Source: VGDP01 sp964530335 (lineage in GTDB: Bacteria; Pseudomonadota; Alphaproteobacteria; SP197). From it: a DNA stretch of 40,013 nt. Where the stretch lies: NCBI GenBank assembly GCA_964530335.1, contig CAZGYG010000019.1, positions 1 through 40,013 of the forward strand. The letters run 5' to 3'. The notes beneath the pieces were generated by a model. That model saw only the letters and a program-made list of their open reading frames with translations, made no database searches and was not told the DNA's origin. This document shows positions 15,858-25,472 of this stretch, piece by piece. The translations under genes and the position numbers were made by a program. How positions within the stretch are numbered: the first letter of the stretch is position 1; each line of letters opens with the position of its first letter.

Positions 15858-15958
15858 GTCATGGCGAGGCCGCACTTTCTTGCGGCCGTGGCCATCCAGG
15901 GCAAGCGCACGAGCGGTCGCCCTGGATCGCCACGGACGCTACGCGTCCTCGCGATGAC
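15858..15958 (+). repeat. Palindromic cloverleaf-type element, copy 6
   Basis: Outer ends GTCATGGCGA (15858-15867) and TCGCGATGAC (15949-15958). Arm 1 is GGCCGCA/TGCGGCC (15868-15887). Arm 2 is GTGGCCATCCAGGG (15888-15901) with CCCTGGATCGCCAC (15920-15933). Arm 3 is GGACGC-TAC-GCGTCC (15934-15948). It is almost identical to copy 4. Confidence 0.82.
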
Positions 15959-15968
15959 GGCATTAGAT

Positions 15969-15991
15969 AAAGGGTAGCGTCCCCTTTTTTT
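15969..15991 (+). terminator. Rho-independent-type terminator followed by three T7 runs
   Basis: AAAGGG (15969-15974), loop TAGCGTC, CCCTTT (15982-15987), running into a T tract. Two more runs of seven T follow at 15993-15999 and 16003-16009. The orientation fits termination of plus-strand transcripts from the GIY-YIG side, before the convergent phyH gene. Confidence 0.6.
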
Positions 15992-16012
15992 CTTTTTTTG
16001 CCTTTTTTTGAG

Positions 16013-16888
16013 CTACGCCGCCCGGGCGGAGCCCTGGCGCGTGTAGTCGTCGATCCAGCGCGAGCGGCGGCCGTCCTCGGTCCACAGGATCGGGAAGTAG
16101 TCGTCGTCCATGGCGTCGCTGCCAAAGTGGCGGTACTTGGCGTACCAGCGCCCGGTGCCCTGGCCGAGGCGGTCGAGGTTGTAGCGCGCCTCGGACGAGA
16201 TGCAGTGGGTGACCAGCGAGCGGCGCGGCGCCCGGCCCCGGTTGGGGCCCGAGCCGTGCCAGGCCCAGCCGTGGTGGAACGAGCCGCCGCCCTTGGGCAC
16301 GACCACCGGCACGATCTCGGGCTGCTTGCCGATCTGGGCCGCGGCCGCGGTCATGCCCTTGCGGTAGTCCTCGGGCGCGTGGAACTGCTCGGCCATGGGA
16401 AACCGGCCCCAGGCGTGCGAGCCGCGCACGAGCTCCATCGTGCCGCCCTCGGCGGTGGTGTCGTCGAGCGCGATCCAGCAGCTCAGCATCTCCTGCGGCG
16501 TCAGCCATTCGAGGTAGCTGCAATCCTGGTGGAAGCCGAGCGACTTGGCCCCCGCCGGTTTCCAGATCACGTTGTCGACCTGGACGCGCGCGCCCGGCCA
16601 GCCGGCGAGCCGGGCGCAGGCGCGGCCGATGTCGGCGCGCAGCGCGACGCTGGCGACGGTGAAATCGCCCTTCCAGCCGTTGCAGATCTGGCGCGCGCGG
16701 TCCTGGGGATCGCGGCCTTCGCGCCAGTTCCATTCGTCGGGCTCGATGCCGGTCTCGAACTCGCCCCGGAACATGGGCGCGTAGCGGGCGGCGACGCGGT
16801 CGGCATCGGCCGGGTCGATCAGGCGATCGACGATGAGGAAGCCGTCAGCGCGGAACCTGGCGATCTGTTCGGCGGTGAGTTCGATCAT
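16013..16888 (-). CDS. Phytanoyl-CoA dioxygenase (PhyH) family protein
   Basis: A 291-residue Fe(II)/2-oxoglutarate dioxygenase. The metal site is His120-x-Asp122 (GFHQDCSY) and the distal histidine in WHGSGPN (His211), with Arg223 in RAPRRS placed to bind 2-oxoglutarate. The family includes phytanoyl-CoA, ectoine and small-molecule hydroxylases. It is the last gene of an ABC importer operon, 39 bases after the PotC-like permease, so it probably acts on the imported compound. I chose the ATG at 16888 because GAGG lies 8 bases upstream; a second ATG at 16906 would add six residues. The C-terminus is followed by A-rich sequence on this strand. Confidence 0.88.
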   Translation of the reverse strand: MIELTAEQIARFRADGFLIVDRLIDPADADRVAARYAPMFRGEFETGIEPDEWNWREGRDPQDRARQICNGWKGDFTVASVALRADIGRACARLAGWPGARVQVDNVIWKPAGAKSLGFHQDCSYLEWLTPQEMLSCWIALDDTTAEGGTMELVRGSHAWGRFPMAEQFHAPEDYRKGMTAAAAQIGKQPEIVPVVVPKGGGSFHHGWAWHGSGPNRGRAPRRSLVTHCISSEARYNLDRLGQGTGRWYAKYRHFGSDAMDDDYFPILWTEDGRRSRWIDDYTRQGSARAA

Positions 16889-16927
16889 AGCATCCTCATG
16901 GCCCAAGGACGGGAGCGTGCCCGGCGC

Positions 16928-17773
16928 TCACCGCTCGCGCCGGTCGCTCAGCATGAGGACCGAGGCGAAGATGACCGCGAGCGAGACGACCACGATGATC
17001 GTGCCGATGGCGTTGATCTCGGGCGTGATGCCGCGGCGCAGCGTCGAGTAGATGTACATGGGCAGCGTGTTGTCGCGCCCGGTCAGGAAGAACGTCACCG
17101 GAATCTCGTCGAACGACAGGGTGAACGCCAAGAGCCCACTGCCGACGACGGCCGAGCGGATGTTCGGCAACGTAACGTAGCGGAAGGTCTGCCACGGCCG
17201 GGCGCCGAGGTCGTCGGACGCCTCCTCGAGCCGGCGGTTGAAGCGTTGCAGCCGCGCGAACACCTGGGTCACGACGACCGAGGTCAGCGCCGTGCCGTGG
17301 CCGAGGATCACGGTCTGGAGGCTCAGGTCGAAGCCGGCCACGCGGAATAGGTTGAGCATCGAGATGCCGGTGATGATCCCGGGCAACACGAGCGGCAGCA
17401 GCACGGCGCGCCGGAACACCGTCTTGCCGGGGAAATCCACCCGGTCGAGCGCGAGCGCCGCCGGAACGCCGACCAGGACGCAGATGGCGGTGGCCACGGT
17501 CGCGACGTAGAGGCTGTTCCACAGGGCGCGCAGCAGGTCCTTGTTGGCGAACGCCGAGGCGTACCAGCGCCAGGTGAATTCGCGCAGCGGCAGCGTCGTC
17601 ACCGGGTTGTCGTTGAAGCTGAACACGATCAGCACGACGATCGGCAGATAGAGGAACGCGACCACGCACGCGGCGGCCACGCCGAGCGCCCGCGCCGACA
17701 CCCGCGGCCCGTGCAGGCCCAGGCGCCGGACGCGCGCCGGGACGGCCGCGGGGAGGTCGAGCGCGATGGTCAC
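16928..17773 (-). CDS. ABC transporter permease, PotC-like
   Basis: A 281-residue inner-membrane permease with about six hydrophobic segments. It has the cytoplasmic EAA loop EASDDLGARPWQTFRYVTLP, which docks on the ATPase. It begins with GTG at 17773, three bases after the stop of the PotB-like gene. Together with the other three genes it forms a spermidine/putrescine-type importer. Such systems also carry opines and other small cationic amines, so the real substrate is open. Confidence 0.9.
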   Translation of the reverse strand: MTIALDLPAAVPARVRRLGLHGPRVSARALGVAAACVVAFLYLPIVVLIVFSFNDNPVTTLPLREFTWRWYASAFANKDLLRALWNSLYVATVATAICVLVGVPAALALDRVDFPGKTVFRRAVLLPLVLPGIITGISMLNLFRVAGFDLSLQTVILGHGTALTSVVVTQVFARLQRFNRRLEEASDDLGARPWQTFRYVTLPNIRSAVVGSGLLAFTLSFDEIPVTFFLTGRDNTLPMYIYSTLRRGITPEINAIGTIIVVVSLAVIFASVLMLSDRRER

Positions 17774-17776
17774 GGT

Positions 17777-18646
17777 TCAGCCCAGGTCGATCCGGCCGGC
17801 CCGCTCGAGCCGGTCGGACAGCGTGATGATGCCGAGCACGATCACCAGCATGACCATGGAGAGCGCCGAGCCGAGCGGCCAGTTGAGCGCGGTGCCGAAC
17901 TGGGTCTGTACGACGGTGGCGATCAGCGCGCCGTCCGCGCCGCCGACCAGGAAGGGCGCGACGAAGTCCCCCATGGTCAACGCGAACGTGAAGGTCGCGC
18001 CCGCCAGGATGCCGGGAACCGACAACGGCAGGGTGATGGCGAGGAACGTGCCGATGCGCCCCACCCCCAGGTCCTTCGACGCCTCGACCAGGCTGCGCGG
18101 GATCTTCTCGAGCGCGGTGTAGATCGGCATGACGCAGAACGGCACGTAGATGTAGGTGAGCGTCACCACCATCGCGAACTGGTTGTAGAGGAACAGATCG
18201 GTCGGCGCCTCGAGGACGCCGGTCCACACCAGGAACGAGTTGAGCACCCCCTCGCTGCCGAGGATGGTCTTCCAGGTGTAGGCGCGCAGCAGGTACGACA
18301 CCCACAGCGGCACGATCACGGCGACGTAGAGCGCCGTCCGGAGGCGCGGCGACGCGATCTTGAACACCAGGAAATAGGCCAGCGGATAGGCCAGAGCGAC
18401 CGCCGCGACCGTCACCAGCGCCGCGATCTTCATGGTGCGCAGCAGCACCTGGTAATACTGCGCGTCGAGGAACAGGGCCAGGTAGTTGCCGAGCTGGAAG
18501 TCCGGTTCCATGGTCGGGAACTGCCGCGTGTAGAAGCTGTAGGTGAACATGATCGCGTAGGGCACGAACATGAACGCGAGCGTCCAGGCGAGCGGCCCGC
18601 CCAGGAGGCCCGCGGCGTAGAACCGGCGTCGCGCCGCCAGTTTCAC
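17777..18646 (-). CDS. ABC transporter permease, PotB-like
   Basis: A 289-residue permease with a long N-terminal hydrophobic helix, a periplasmic stretch (about 40-65) and further membrane helices. Its EAA motif reads EASKDLGVGRIGTFLAITLP. The start is GTG at 18646, eight bases after the ATPase stop. It pairs with the PotC-like permease as the heterodimeric channel. Confidence 0.9.
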   Translation of the reverse strand: MKLAARRRFYAAGLLGGPLAWTLAFMFVPYAIMFTYSFYTRQFPTMEPDFQLGNYLALFLDAQYYQVLLRTMKIAALVTVAAVALAYPLAYFLVFKIASPRLRTALYVAVIVPLWVSYLLRAYTWKTILGSEGVLNSFLVWTGVLEAPTDLFLYNQFAMVVTLTYIYVPFCVMPIYTALEKIPRSLVEASKDLGVGRIGTFLAITLPLSVPGILAGATFTFALTMGDFVAPFLVGGADGALIATVVQTQFGTALNWPLGSALSMVMLVIVLGIITLSDRLERAGRIDLG

Positions 18647-18654
18647 CGCGAACC

Positions 18655-19755
18655 TCAGGCTTCCGGGAAGACGCTGACGTTGGCCGGGTCGATGACCAGG
18701 GTCACCGCCGAACCGGCCCGCGGCATGCCGGCCTGGTCCGCCAGGCCCTGGGGCTGCACGTCGACCATGAACGGTTCGGCCTGGCCGATGTCGACGCTGA
18801 CGCGCACGACGTTGCCGTGGAAGAAGTGCTCGAGCACGTGACCATCGACGCGGTTCGCGCCGGCGGGCACGCCGGTGCCGGGCGGCACCAACGCTATCCG
18901 TTCGGGCCGGATGGCGAGCACGACGCGAGTTCCCGGCGCCGGGGCGTGGCCGTTGGCGCCGGCGCGCAACCGCACCGGGCCCGCCTCGGCGATCACGGCG
19001 CCGGCCGCCGTTTCGACGACGCGCGCGGGCAGGAAGTTCGACGTGCCGATGAAGTTGGCGACGTAGGGCGTGGCCGGGCGGTCATAGAGCTCGGCCGGCG
19101 TGCCGGCCTGGACGATCCGGCCGCGATCCATGACCACGACCCGGTCGGACATGACCAGCGCCTCCTTCTGGTCGTGGGTCACGAGCACGAACGTGATGCC
19201 CAGCCGCTGGTGCAGGTGCTTGAGCTCGACCTGCATGGATTCGCGCAGCTTGACGTCGAGCGCGGACAACGGCTCGTCGAGCAGCAGAACCTTGGGGTGG
19301 CGGATGATGGCGCGGGCCAGGCCGACGCGCTGCTTCTGGCCGCCGGAAAGCTGCGCCGGCATGGCGTCGACCTTGTCGAGCAGGTCGACCATGCGCAACG
19401 AATCCTGGACGCGGCGCGCGATCTCGTCGCGCGCGACGCCGACGATGCGCAGGCCGTAGCCCACGTTCTGCGCCACCGACATGTGCGGGAACAGCGCGTA
19501 GTCCTGGAACACCGTGTTGACGGCCCGCCGGTAGGGCGGGTCGTCGGTGACGTCGCGCCCGGCCAGCACGATGCGCCCGGCATCGGGTTCCTCGAACCCG
19601 GCGATCAGGCGCAGGGTCGTCGTCTTGCCGCAGCCCGAGGGGCCGAGCAGCGTGACGAACTCCCCTTCGCTGACCCTGAACGAAAGATCGTCCACCGCGA
19701 CGATGCCGCCAGGATACGTCTTGGTCAGCCGGTCGAGGACGATGATGTCGGTCAT
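18655..19755 (-). CDS. ABC transporter ATP-binding protein, PotA-like
   Basis: A 366-residue ATPase. Walker A GPSGCGKTT (38-46), Q-loop VFQDYALFP, signature LSGGQ (136-140), Walker B LLLDEP (157-162) and switch His194 are all present. The C-terminal TOBE domain (about 270-366) is typical of the polyamine/iron importer class. A GTG at 19761 would add two residues. It energises the two permeases downstream in the operon. Confidence 0.93.
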   Translation of the reverse strand: MTDIIVLDRLTKTYPGGIVAVDDLSFRVSEGEFVTLLGPSGCGKTTTLRLIAGFEEPDAGRIVLAGRDVTDDPPYRRAVNTVFQDYALFPHMSVAQNVGYGLRIVGVARDEIARRVQDSLRMVDLLDKVDAMPAQLSGGQKQRVGLARAIIRHPKVLLLDEPLSALDVKLRESMQVELKHLHQRLGITFVLVTHDQKEALVMSDRVVVMDRGRIVQAGTPAELYDRPATPYVANFIGTSNFLPARVVETAAGAVIAEAGPVRLRAGANGHAPAPGTRVVLAIRPERIALVPPGTGVPAGANRVDGHVLEHFFHGNVVRVSVDIGQAEPFMVDVQPQGLADQAGMPRAGSAVTLVIDPANVSVFPEA

Positions 19756-19805
19756 GGCCACGGACGGCCGGACGGGATCAGCCCGTCCGGCCTTGCCGCT
19801 GGTCG

Positions 19806-20864
19806 CTACTGCGCCGCCTTAACGGCGTTCCAGGTGTTCGTGTAGACCTCGAGCCGGTCCGGCGTCTGCCACAGGATCAGGCGGTTGATGTAGTCGATGT
19901 CGTCCTGGTGCAGGGCGGTGTACTGCTCGGGCGACATGCAGGACTCCGCGGCAACCGGGTTCGCCGCCGAGTAGCCGGTGATGTTGGCGACGCCGCATTG
20001 CGCTTCGGCCGTAAGCGAGTAGTTGAGCCACTTGTAGGCGCAATCGACGTTCGGGCTGCCCGTCACGAGCTGCCACGAATCCATCCAGCCCTCGGCGTTC
20101 TCGATTGGGATGAACTCCTTGACCGGAATGCCCTGCTTCGTGAGCTCGGCCGACTGGTACCCGCCCCAGGTGTTCGAGATCCAGACCTCGCCCGAGGCGA
20201 ACAGGTTGACCAGCTCGCCCGCCGTGCCCCAGTACTTGCGGATCAGCGGTTTCTGTTCGATCAGCTTCGCCTTCGCCCGCTCCATCTGCGCGTCGTCGAG
20301 CGAATAGATGTTGGTATCGCCGTTGAGACGGGCCGCGACGTAGAGCGCGCTCTTGTCGTCCCACAGCGAGACCTTGCCGGCGTACTTCGGATCCCACAGC
20401 GCGGCGATCGAGGTCAGTTCCTCGGTGATCATGTCGGTGCGGTACATGAACGGGATCGAGCCCCAGGTCCACGGCACGCCCCACTGCTTGCCGTCCATGG
20501 TCAGGCCCGGCGAGTTGCGGAACAGTTCGTAAACGTCGCTCAAGGCCGGCACCTTGGAGGTGTCGATCGGGTCGATGTAGCCGGCCGCGACCGTCACGGG
20601 CGCGGCGTCGATCGAGGGCGTGATGAGATCGTAGACGCCGCCGCCCGCGGCGAGCTTGGGCACGAAATCGTCGTTCGAGCCGACGTAGGTCGCGGTCACC
20701 TGGCAGCCCGAAGCCTGCTCGAAGGGCACGATGAAGCTTTCGTCGGCGTAGCCTTCCCAGACCAGCATATTGAGCTCGCCGTCGGCGTAAGCCCCGCCCG
20801 GCAAAGCCATGCCCGCCGCGCCCGCCAGGAGCGCCAGCGCGACACCGTGTGCAAACGGCTTCAT
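19806..20864 (-). CDS. Periplasmic solute-binding protein, PotD/PotF-like
   Basis: A 352-residue protein. A Sec signal peptide (positively charged start, hydrophobic core 8-20) probably ends at AYA-D (27/28). The mature part starts ELNMLVWEGYADESF, the usual opening of spermidine/putrescine-binding proteins. Aromatic residues that could box a cationic ligand (WEGY, WTWGS, WGGY) are present. It is the first gene of the importer-PhyH operon and likely sets its specificity. A purine-rich GGGAGG lies about 12 bases before the ATG. Confidence 0.9.
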   Translation of the reverse strand: MKPFAHGVALALLAGAAGMALPGGAYADGELNMLVWEGYADESFIVPFEQASGCQVTATYVGSNDDFVPKLAAGGGVYDLITPSIDAAPVTVAAGYIDPIDTSKVPALSDVYELFRNSPGLTMDGKQWGVPWTWGSIPFMYRTDMITEELTSIAALWDPKYAGKVSLWDDKSALYVAARLNGDTNIYSLDDAQMERAKAKLIEQKPLIRKYWGTAGELVNLFASGEVWISNTWGGYQSAELTKQGIPVKEFIPIENAEGWMDSWQLVTGSPNVDCAYKWLNYSLTAEAQCGVANITGYSAANPVAAESCMSPEQYTALHQDDIDYINRLILWQTPDRLEVYTNTWNAVKAAQ

Positions 20865-20938
20865 GGTCTTCTAAGCCTCCCTGTCATCGTTGAATATGCC
20901 GGCGCGATCGCGCGCCGCCCGCGAACCGGGAACGGGGG

Positions 20939-20968
20939 ACTATGGCAAGGCGCCCGTGCCTTCGACAA
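20939..20968 (-). promoter_or_regulatory. Candidate promoter of the importer operon
   Basis: On the minus strand TTGTCG (20968-20963) is followed 18 bases later by CATAGT (20944-20939), about 75 bases upstream of the binding-protein start. The match to consensus is moderate. The 20865-21094 interval has no gene; it also holds a small hairpin, CGTGGAC/GTCCACG (21026-21047), which might belong to the end of the clpA transcript. Confidence 0.35.
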
Positions 20969-21094
20969 GGGCGATTTTCCGGCCCCGGAGGTCGCCGGCG
21001 CGGTGCGAACGAGCGTTAAAGCCGCCGTGGACCCGGGTTAGTCCACGTCTTGATCCAAGGGAATCGGTAGCAAGGACGACGCCGTCCGTCCGCT

Positions 21095-23425
<2,331 letters not shown>

Positions 23426-23447
23426 GACGCGGTTCCCTGTCGCTATC

Positions 23448-23771
23448 TCACGCCTTCTCGAGCGTCGCCTGCAAAGGATGCTCGTTGCGCCGCGCGAAGT
23501 CTATGACCAGCGTCACTTTCGTCTCCGCGACGTCGAAGGGGTAGACGCCGCATATACCCACCCCGGTGCGATGAACGTGCAGCATGATCCGCGTCGCTTC
23601 CTCGCGGTTCTTGTGGAAGAACCGCTCCAGAACGTGAACGACGAACTCCATCGGCGTGAAGTCGTCGTTGAGCAGCAGCACCCTGTACATCGACGGTTTC
23701 TTGGTCTTGGCGCGCGTCTGGGTGACGACGCCCGTGACTGGACCGCGCTGCGGTGGCTTCTGCTCGCTCAT
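23448..23771 (-). CDS. clpS: ClpS adaptor protein
   Basis: A 107-residue adaptor. The N-degron pocket residues are present in LLLNDDFTPMEFVV (Asn35, Asp36) and the histidine of MLHVHRTG (His67). A flexible N-terminal tail of about 25 residues precedes the fold, as expected for engaging ClpA. I chose the ATG at 23771; the frame runs open to 23858 but the extra residues do not resemble the family. Adjacent to clpA in the canonical order. The 23772-23997 interval upstream has no gene; a 9-base direct repeat, GTTCAGGTC (23915-23923, 23933-23941), is present. Confidence 0.95.
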   Translation of the reverse strand: MSEQKPPQRGPVTGVVTQTRAKTKKPSMYRVLLLNDDFTPMEFVVHVLERFFHKNREEATRIMLHVHRTGVGICGVYPFDVAETKVTLVIDFARRNEHPLQATLEKA

Positions 23772-23997
23772 CGCCGAACCTGTAGGCCGCGCCGGGTCGA
23801 ACCGGCGCGCGACTTGACAGCCATGGTACCCGAAATTCGGCGCGATCGGTATGGTCAACGACAGCGCAAGGCGCGCCGCGCTGGTGCGTGGCCCCGCTAC
23901 GGCGAAACGCCGCCGTTCAGGTCAACGCCGCGGTTCAGGTCTAAACGAAATGCACGCGCCGTGCCAGAACCGGGCCGCATCGGCGCCGCACAAATGA

Positions 23998-24025
23998 CAA
24001 GGGCCCGCCGTTAGGCGGGCCCTTG
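23998..24025 (-). terminator. Strong hairpin downstream of the phasin gene
   Basis: CAAGGGCCCGCC (23998-24009), loop GTTA, GGCGGGCCCTTG (24014-24025): a perfect 12-bp stem. It lies 38 bases past the phasin stop on the minus strand. It lacks a long T run on either side, so it may act as an RNA-stabilising structure as well as a terminator. Confidence 0.6.
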
Positions 24026-24063
24026 CGGGGTTCGGGCGGGCGAATGACGCCCGCGCCAAGCCC

Positions 24064-24555
24064 TTAGTTCGCGGCGTGCTTGGTGAAGGTCTCGATCGTC
24101 GCGTTGACGCGGCTGGTGATCGGCGCCAGGAACTGGCTCGCCACCTTGGCCGACATCTCGCTCAGCGCGGCGGATTCCGCCACGACCTTGTCGAGCGAGG
24201 AGCGCACGAGCGTGCCCTGCACGTCGGCGAATTCCTTGGCCGACTTGCAGCCCATCAGGGCCTTCGAGGCCGCGACGCTCTCGTCGAACGAGGTCTTGGC
24301 GAACGAGGCCCAGCGGGTGCCGATGGCCTCGAGGCCCTTGACCAGGATCGCACCCGACTGGGCGACCGCCTCGGCGGTGTCCTTGCCCATCCCGGCCACG
24401 TCGCCGTAGCCCGCGAACGCCTCGGTGCTGGCCTTGACGGCCGCCTCGACGTTCTCCTTGCCGAGCGTGTAGAACTGCTCGTAACCCTTGGTACCGGCAG
24501 CCAGGAAGCTTTCGACGCCCTGGGCGCCGTTCTCGGTCTTCGACTTGTTCGCCAT
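24064..24555 (-). CDS. Phasin family protein (PHA granule-associated)
   Basis: A 163-residue, mostly helical protein without signal peptide. The Phasin_2-type pattern is visible: GYEQFYTLGKENVEAAVKAS, then a long amphipathic helical core ending ITSRVNATIETFTKHA. Phasins coat polyhydroxyalkanoate granules and limit their size. The ATG at 24555 has GAGGAG 8 bases upstream; the longer frame to 24651 lacks support. A consensus sigma70 promoter and PhaR-like palindromes lie upstream. Confidence 0.88.
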   Translation of the reverse strand: MANKSKTENGAQGVESFLAAGTKGYEQFYTLGKENVEAAVKASTEAFAGYGDVAGMGKDTAEAVAQSGAILVKGLEAIGTRWASFAKTSFDESVAASKALMGCKSAKEFADVQGTLVRSSLDKVVAESAALSEMSAKVASQFLAPITSRVNATIETFTKHAAN

Positions 24556-24642
24556 GTTCGATCTCCTCGGGGTTGGTGCCGTGGCCCTGGACGGACGGGT
24601 CTTGCGCTTCATGGTCTGCCCGTCTCCTGGCCCTGTCCGGCT

Positions 24643-24659
24643 ATGTTGCAATGCAGCAT
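24643..24659. promoter_or_regulatory. PhaR-like operator, promoter-proximal
   Basis: ATGTTGC-AAT-GCAGCAT is a 17-base near-perfect palindrome (one mismatch). It fits the CTGC-N3-GCAG-type site reported for PhaR repressors of alphaproteobacterial phasin genes. It starts about 7 bases after the -10 box, so a bound repressor would cover the transcription start. Confidence 0.6.
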
Positions 24660-24665
24660 GACGCC

Positions 24666-24694
24666 TATGTAGGGGCCCTGGGCTGGCCTGTCAA
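24666..24694 (-). promoter_or_regulatory. Sigma70-type promoter of the phasin gene
   Basis: Read on the minus strand: TTGACA (24694-24689), a 17-base spacer, TACATA (24671-24666). The -35 is a full consensus match and the spacing is optimal. It lies about 110 bases upstream of the phasin ATG. Confidence 0.75.
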
Positions 24695-24702
24695 CGGCCT
24701 TT

Positions 24703-24717
24703 TTGTGCACCGCACAA
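24703..24717. promoter_or_regulatory. PhaR-like operator, upstream
   Basis: TTGTGC-ACC-GCACAA is a perfect 6+3+6 palindrome just upstream of the -35 box. A third, weaker half-conserved site, TTGCAGTGCGG, is at 24724-24734. Two or three sites bracketing the promoter suggest cooperative repression. Confidence 0.55.
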
Positions 24718-24797
24718 TAAATGTTGCAGTGCGGTGTCCGGGCGGGTCCACTGGGCCACCGTAGAGCCCGGACGGCGGCAGCGCGGTGACAGCACCG

Positions 24798-25472
24798 TTA
24801 AAGTTCGTTAACGCCGCGGAGCCCGGTGTGTCCCAATTCGATCACGAAGAACACTTCGCTCGATTCGCGGGCTTCCGCCCTGGTGTCGCCGATGGCCCCG
24901 CTGGGGGCGCCGGTGTCCACCGCCACGGGCCATGGCACCCCGAGCGGGTCGAGCCGTTCGAGCATGGCCCGATAGCCCAGCCCGCCCAGGGCGTGCCAGG
25001 GATACCCGTGCAGCTTGAACTCGCCGCCCCGGCAACCGCTTGCCATGGCGTAGTGGCTGTCGGAGCGCAGGATCAGCCCGGCCTCGGCGGGGCCGGCGAA
25101 GCCGCTCGCCGTGACCGCGTCCAGCAGACTGGCGACCTGGTCGGCGCTCAGGAACACGTCCGCATGTTGCGGCACGTTGAGCAGGCTGCCCGAGGCGATG
25201 TCGAGCACGCGCGAGCCCTGGTAGCGCCGCGAATTCAGCCAGCCGCCGCCGCCCGGTTCGGCCTCGAGGTCGAGCGCCCGCACCTCGTCCGTGAACACGG
25301 CGTTGTAGACGAAGCGGAAGCGGACCGGGCCATCGGCGGCGCAGGCGGCGCGCAGGTCGTCGCCGGCCAGGTAGCGGTACCAGGTGAACTTCTGCTCGAT
25401 GGTCGAGTCGGGCGCGCCGGTCGCCGCGCACCCCGCCACGGCCAACGCGAAGAACACGCGCGCGAACGTCAC
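24798..25472 (-). CDS. Putative lipoprotein of unknown function
   Basis: A 224-residue protein. The N-terminus MTFARVFFALAVAGC has a hydrophobic core and a lipobox ending at Cys15, so it is probably a lipid-anchored envelope protein. The rest is mixed alpha/beta with no domain I recognise; a SGCRGGEFKLHGYPW segment is notable. It starts with GTG at 25472, overlapping the stop of the FAD oxidoreductase (GTGA), so the two are cotranslated. Function unknown. Confidence 0.75.
   Translation of the reverse strand: MTFARVFFALAVAGCAATGAPDSTIEQKFTWYRYLAGDDLRAACAADGPVRFRFVYNAVFTDEVRALDLEAEPGGGGWLNSRRYQGSRVLDIASGSLLNVPQHADVFLSADQVASLLDAVTASGFAGPAEAGLILRSDSHYAMASGCRGGEFKLHGYPWHALGGLGYRAMLERLDPLGVPWPVAVDTGAPSGAIGDTRAEARESSEVFFVIELGHTGLRGVNEL

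Noticed and set aside
15217..15958. CRISPR array
   Set aside because: The repeats are long palindromes with conserved 63-bp spacers that are themselves repeated, there are only a few units, and no cas gene is nearby.
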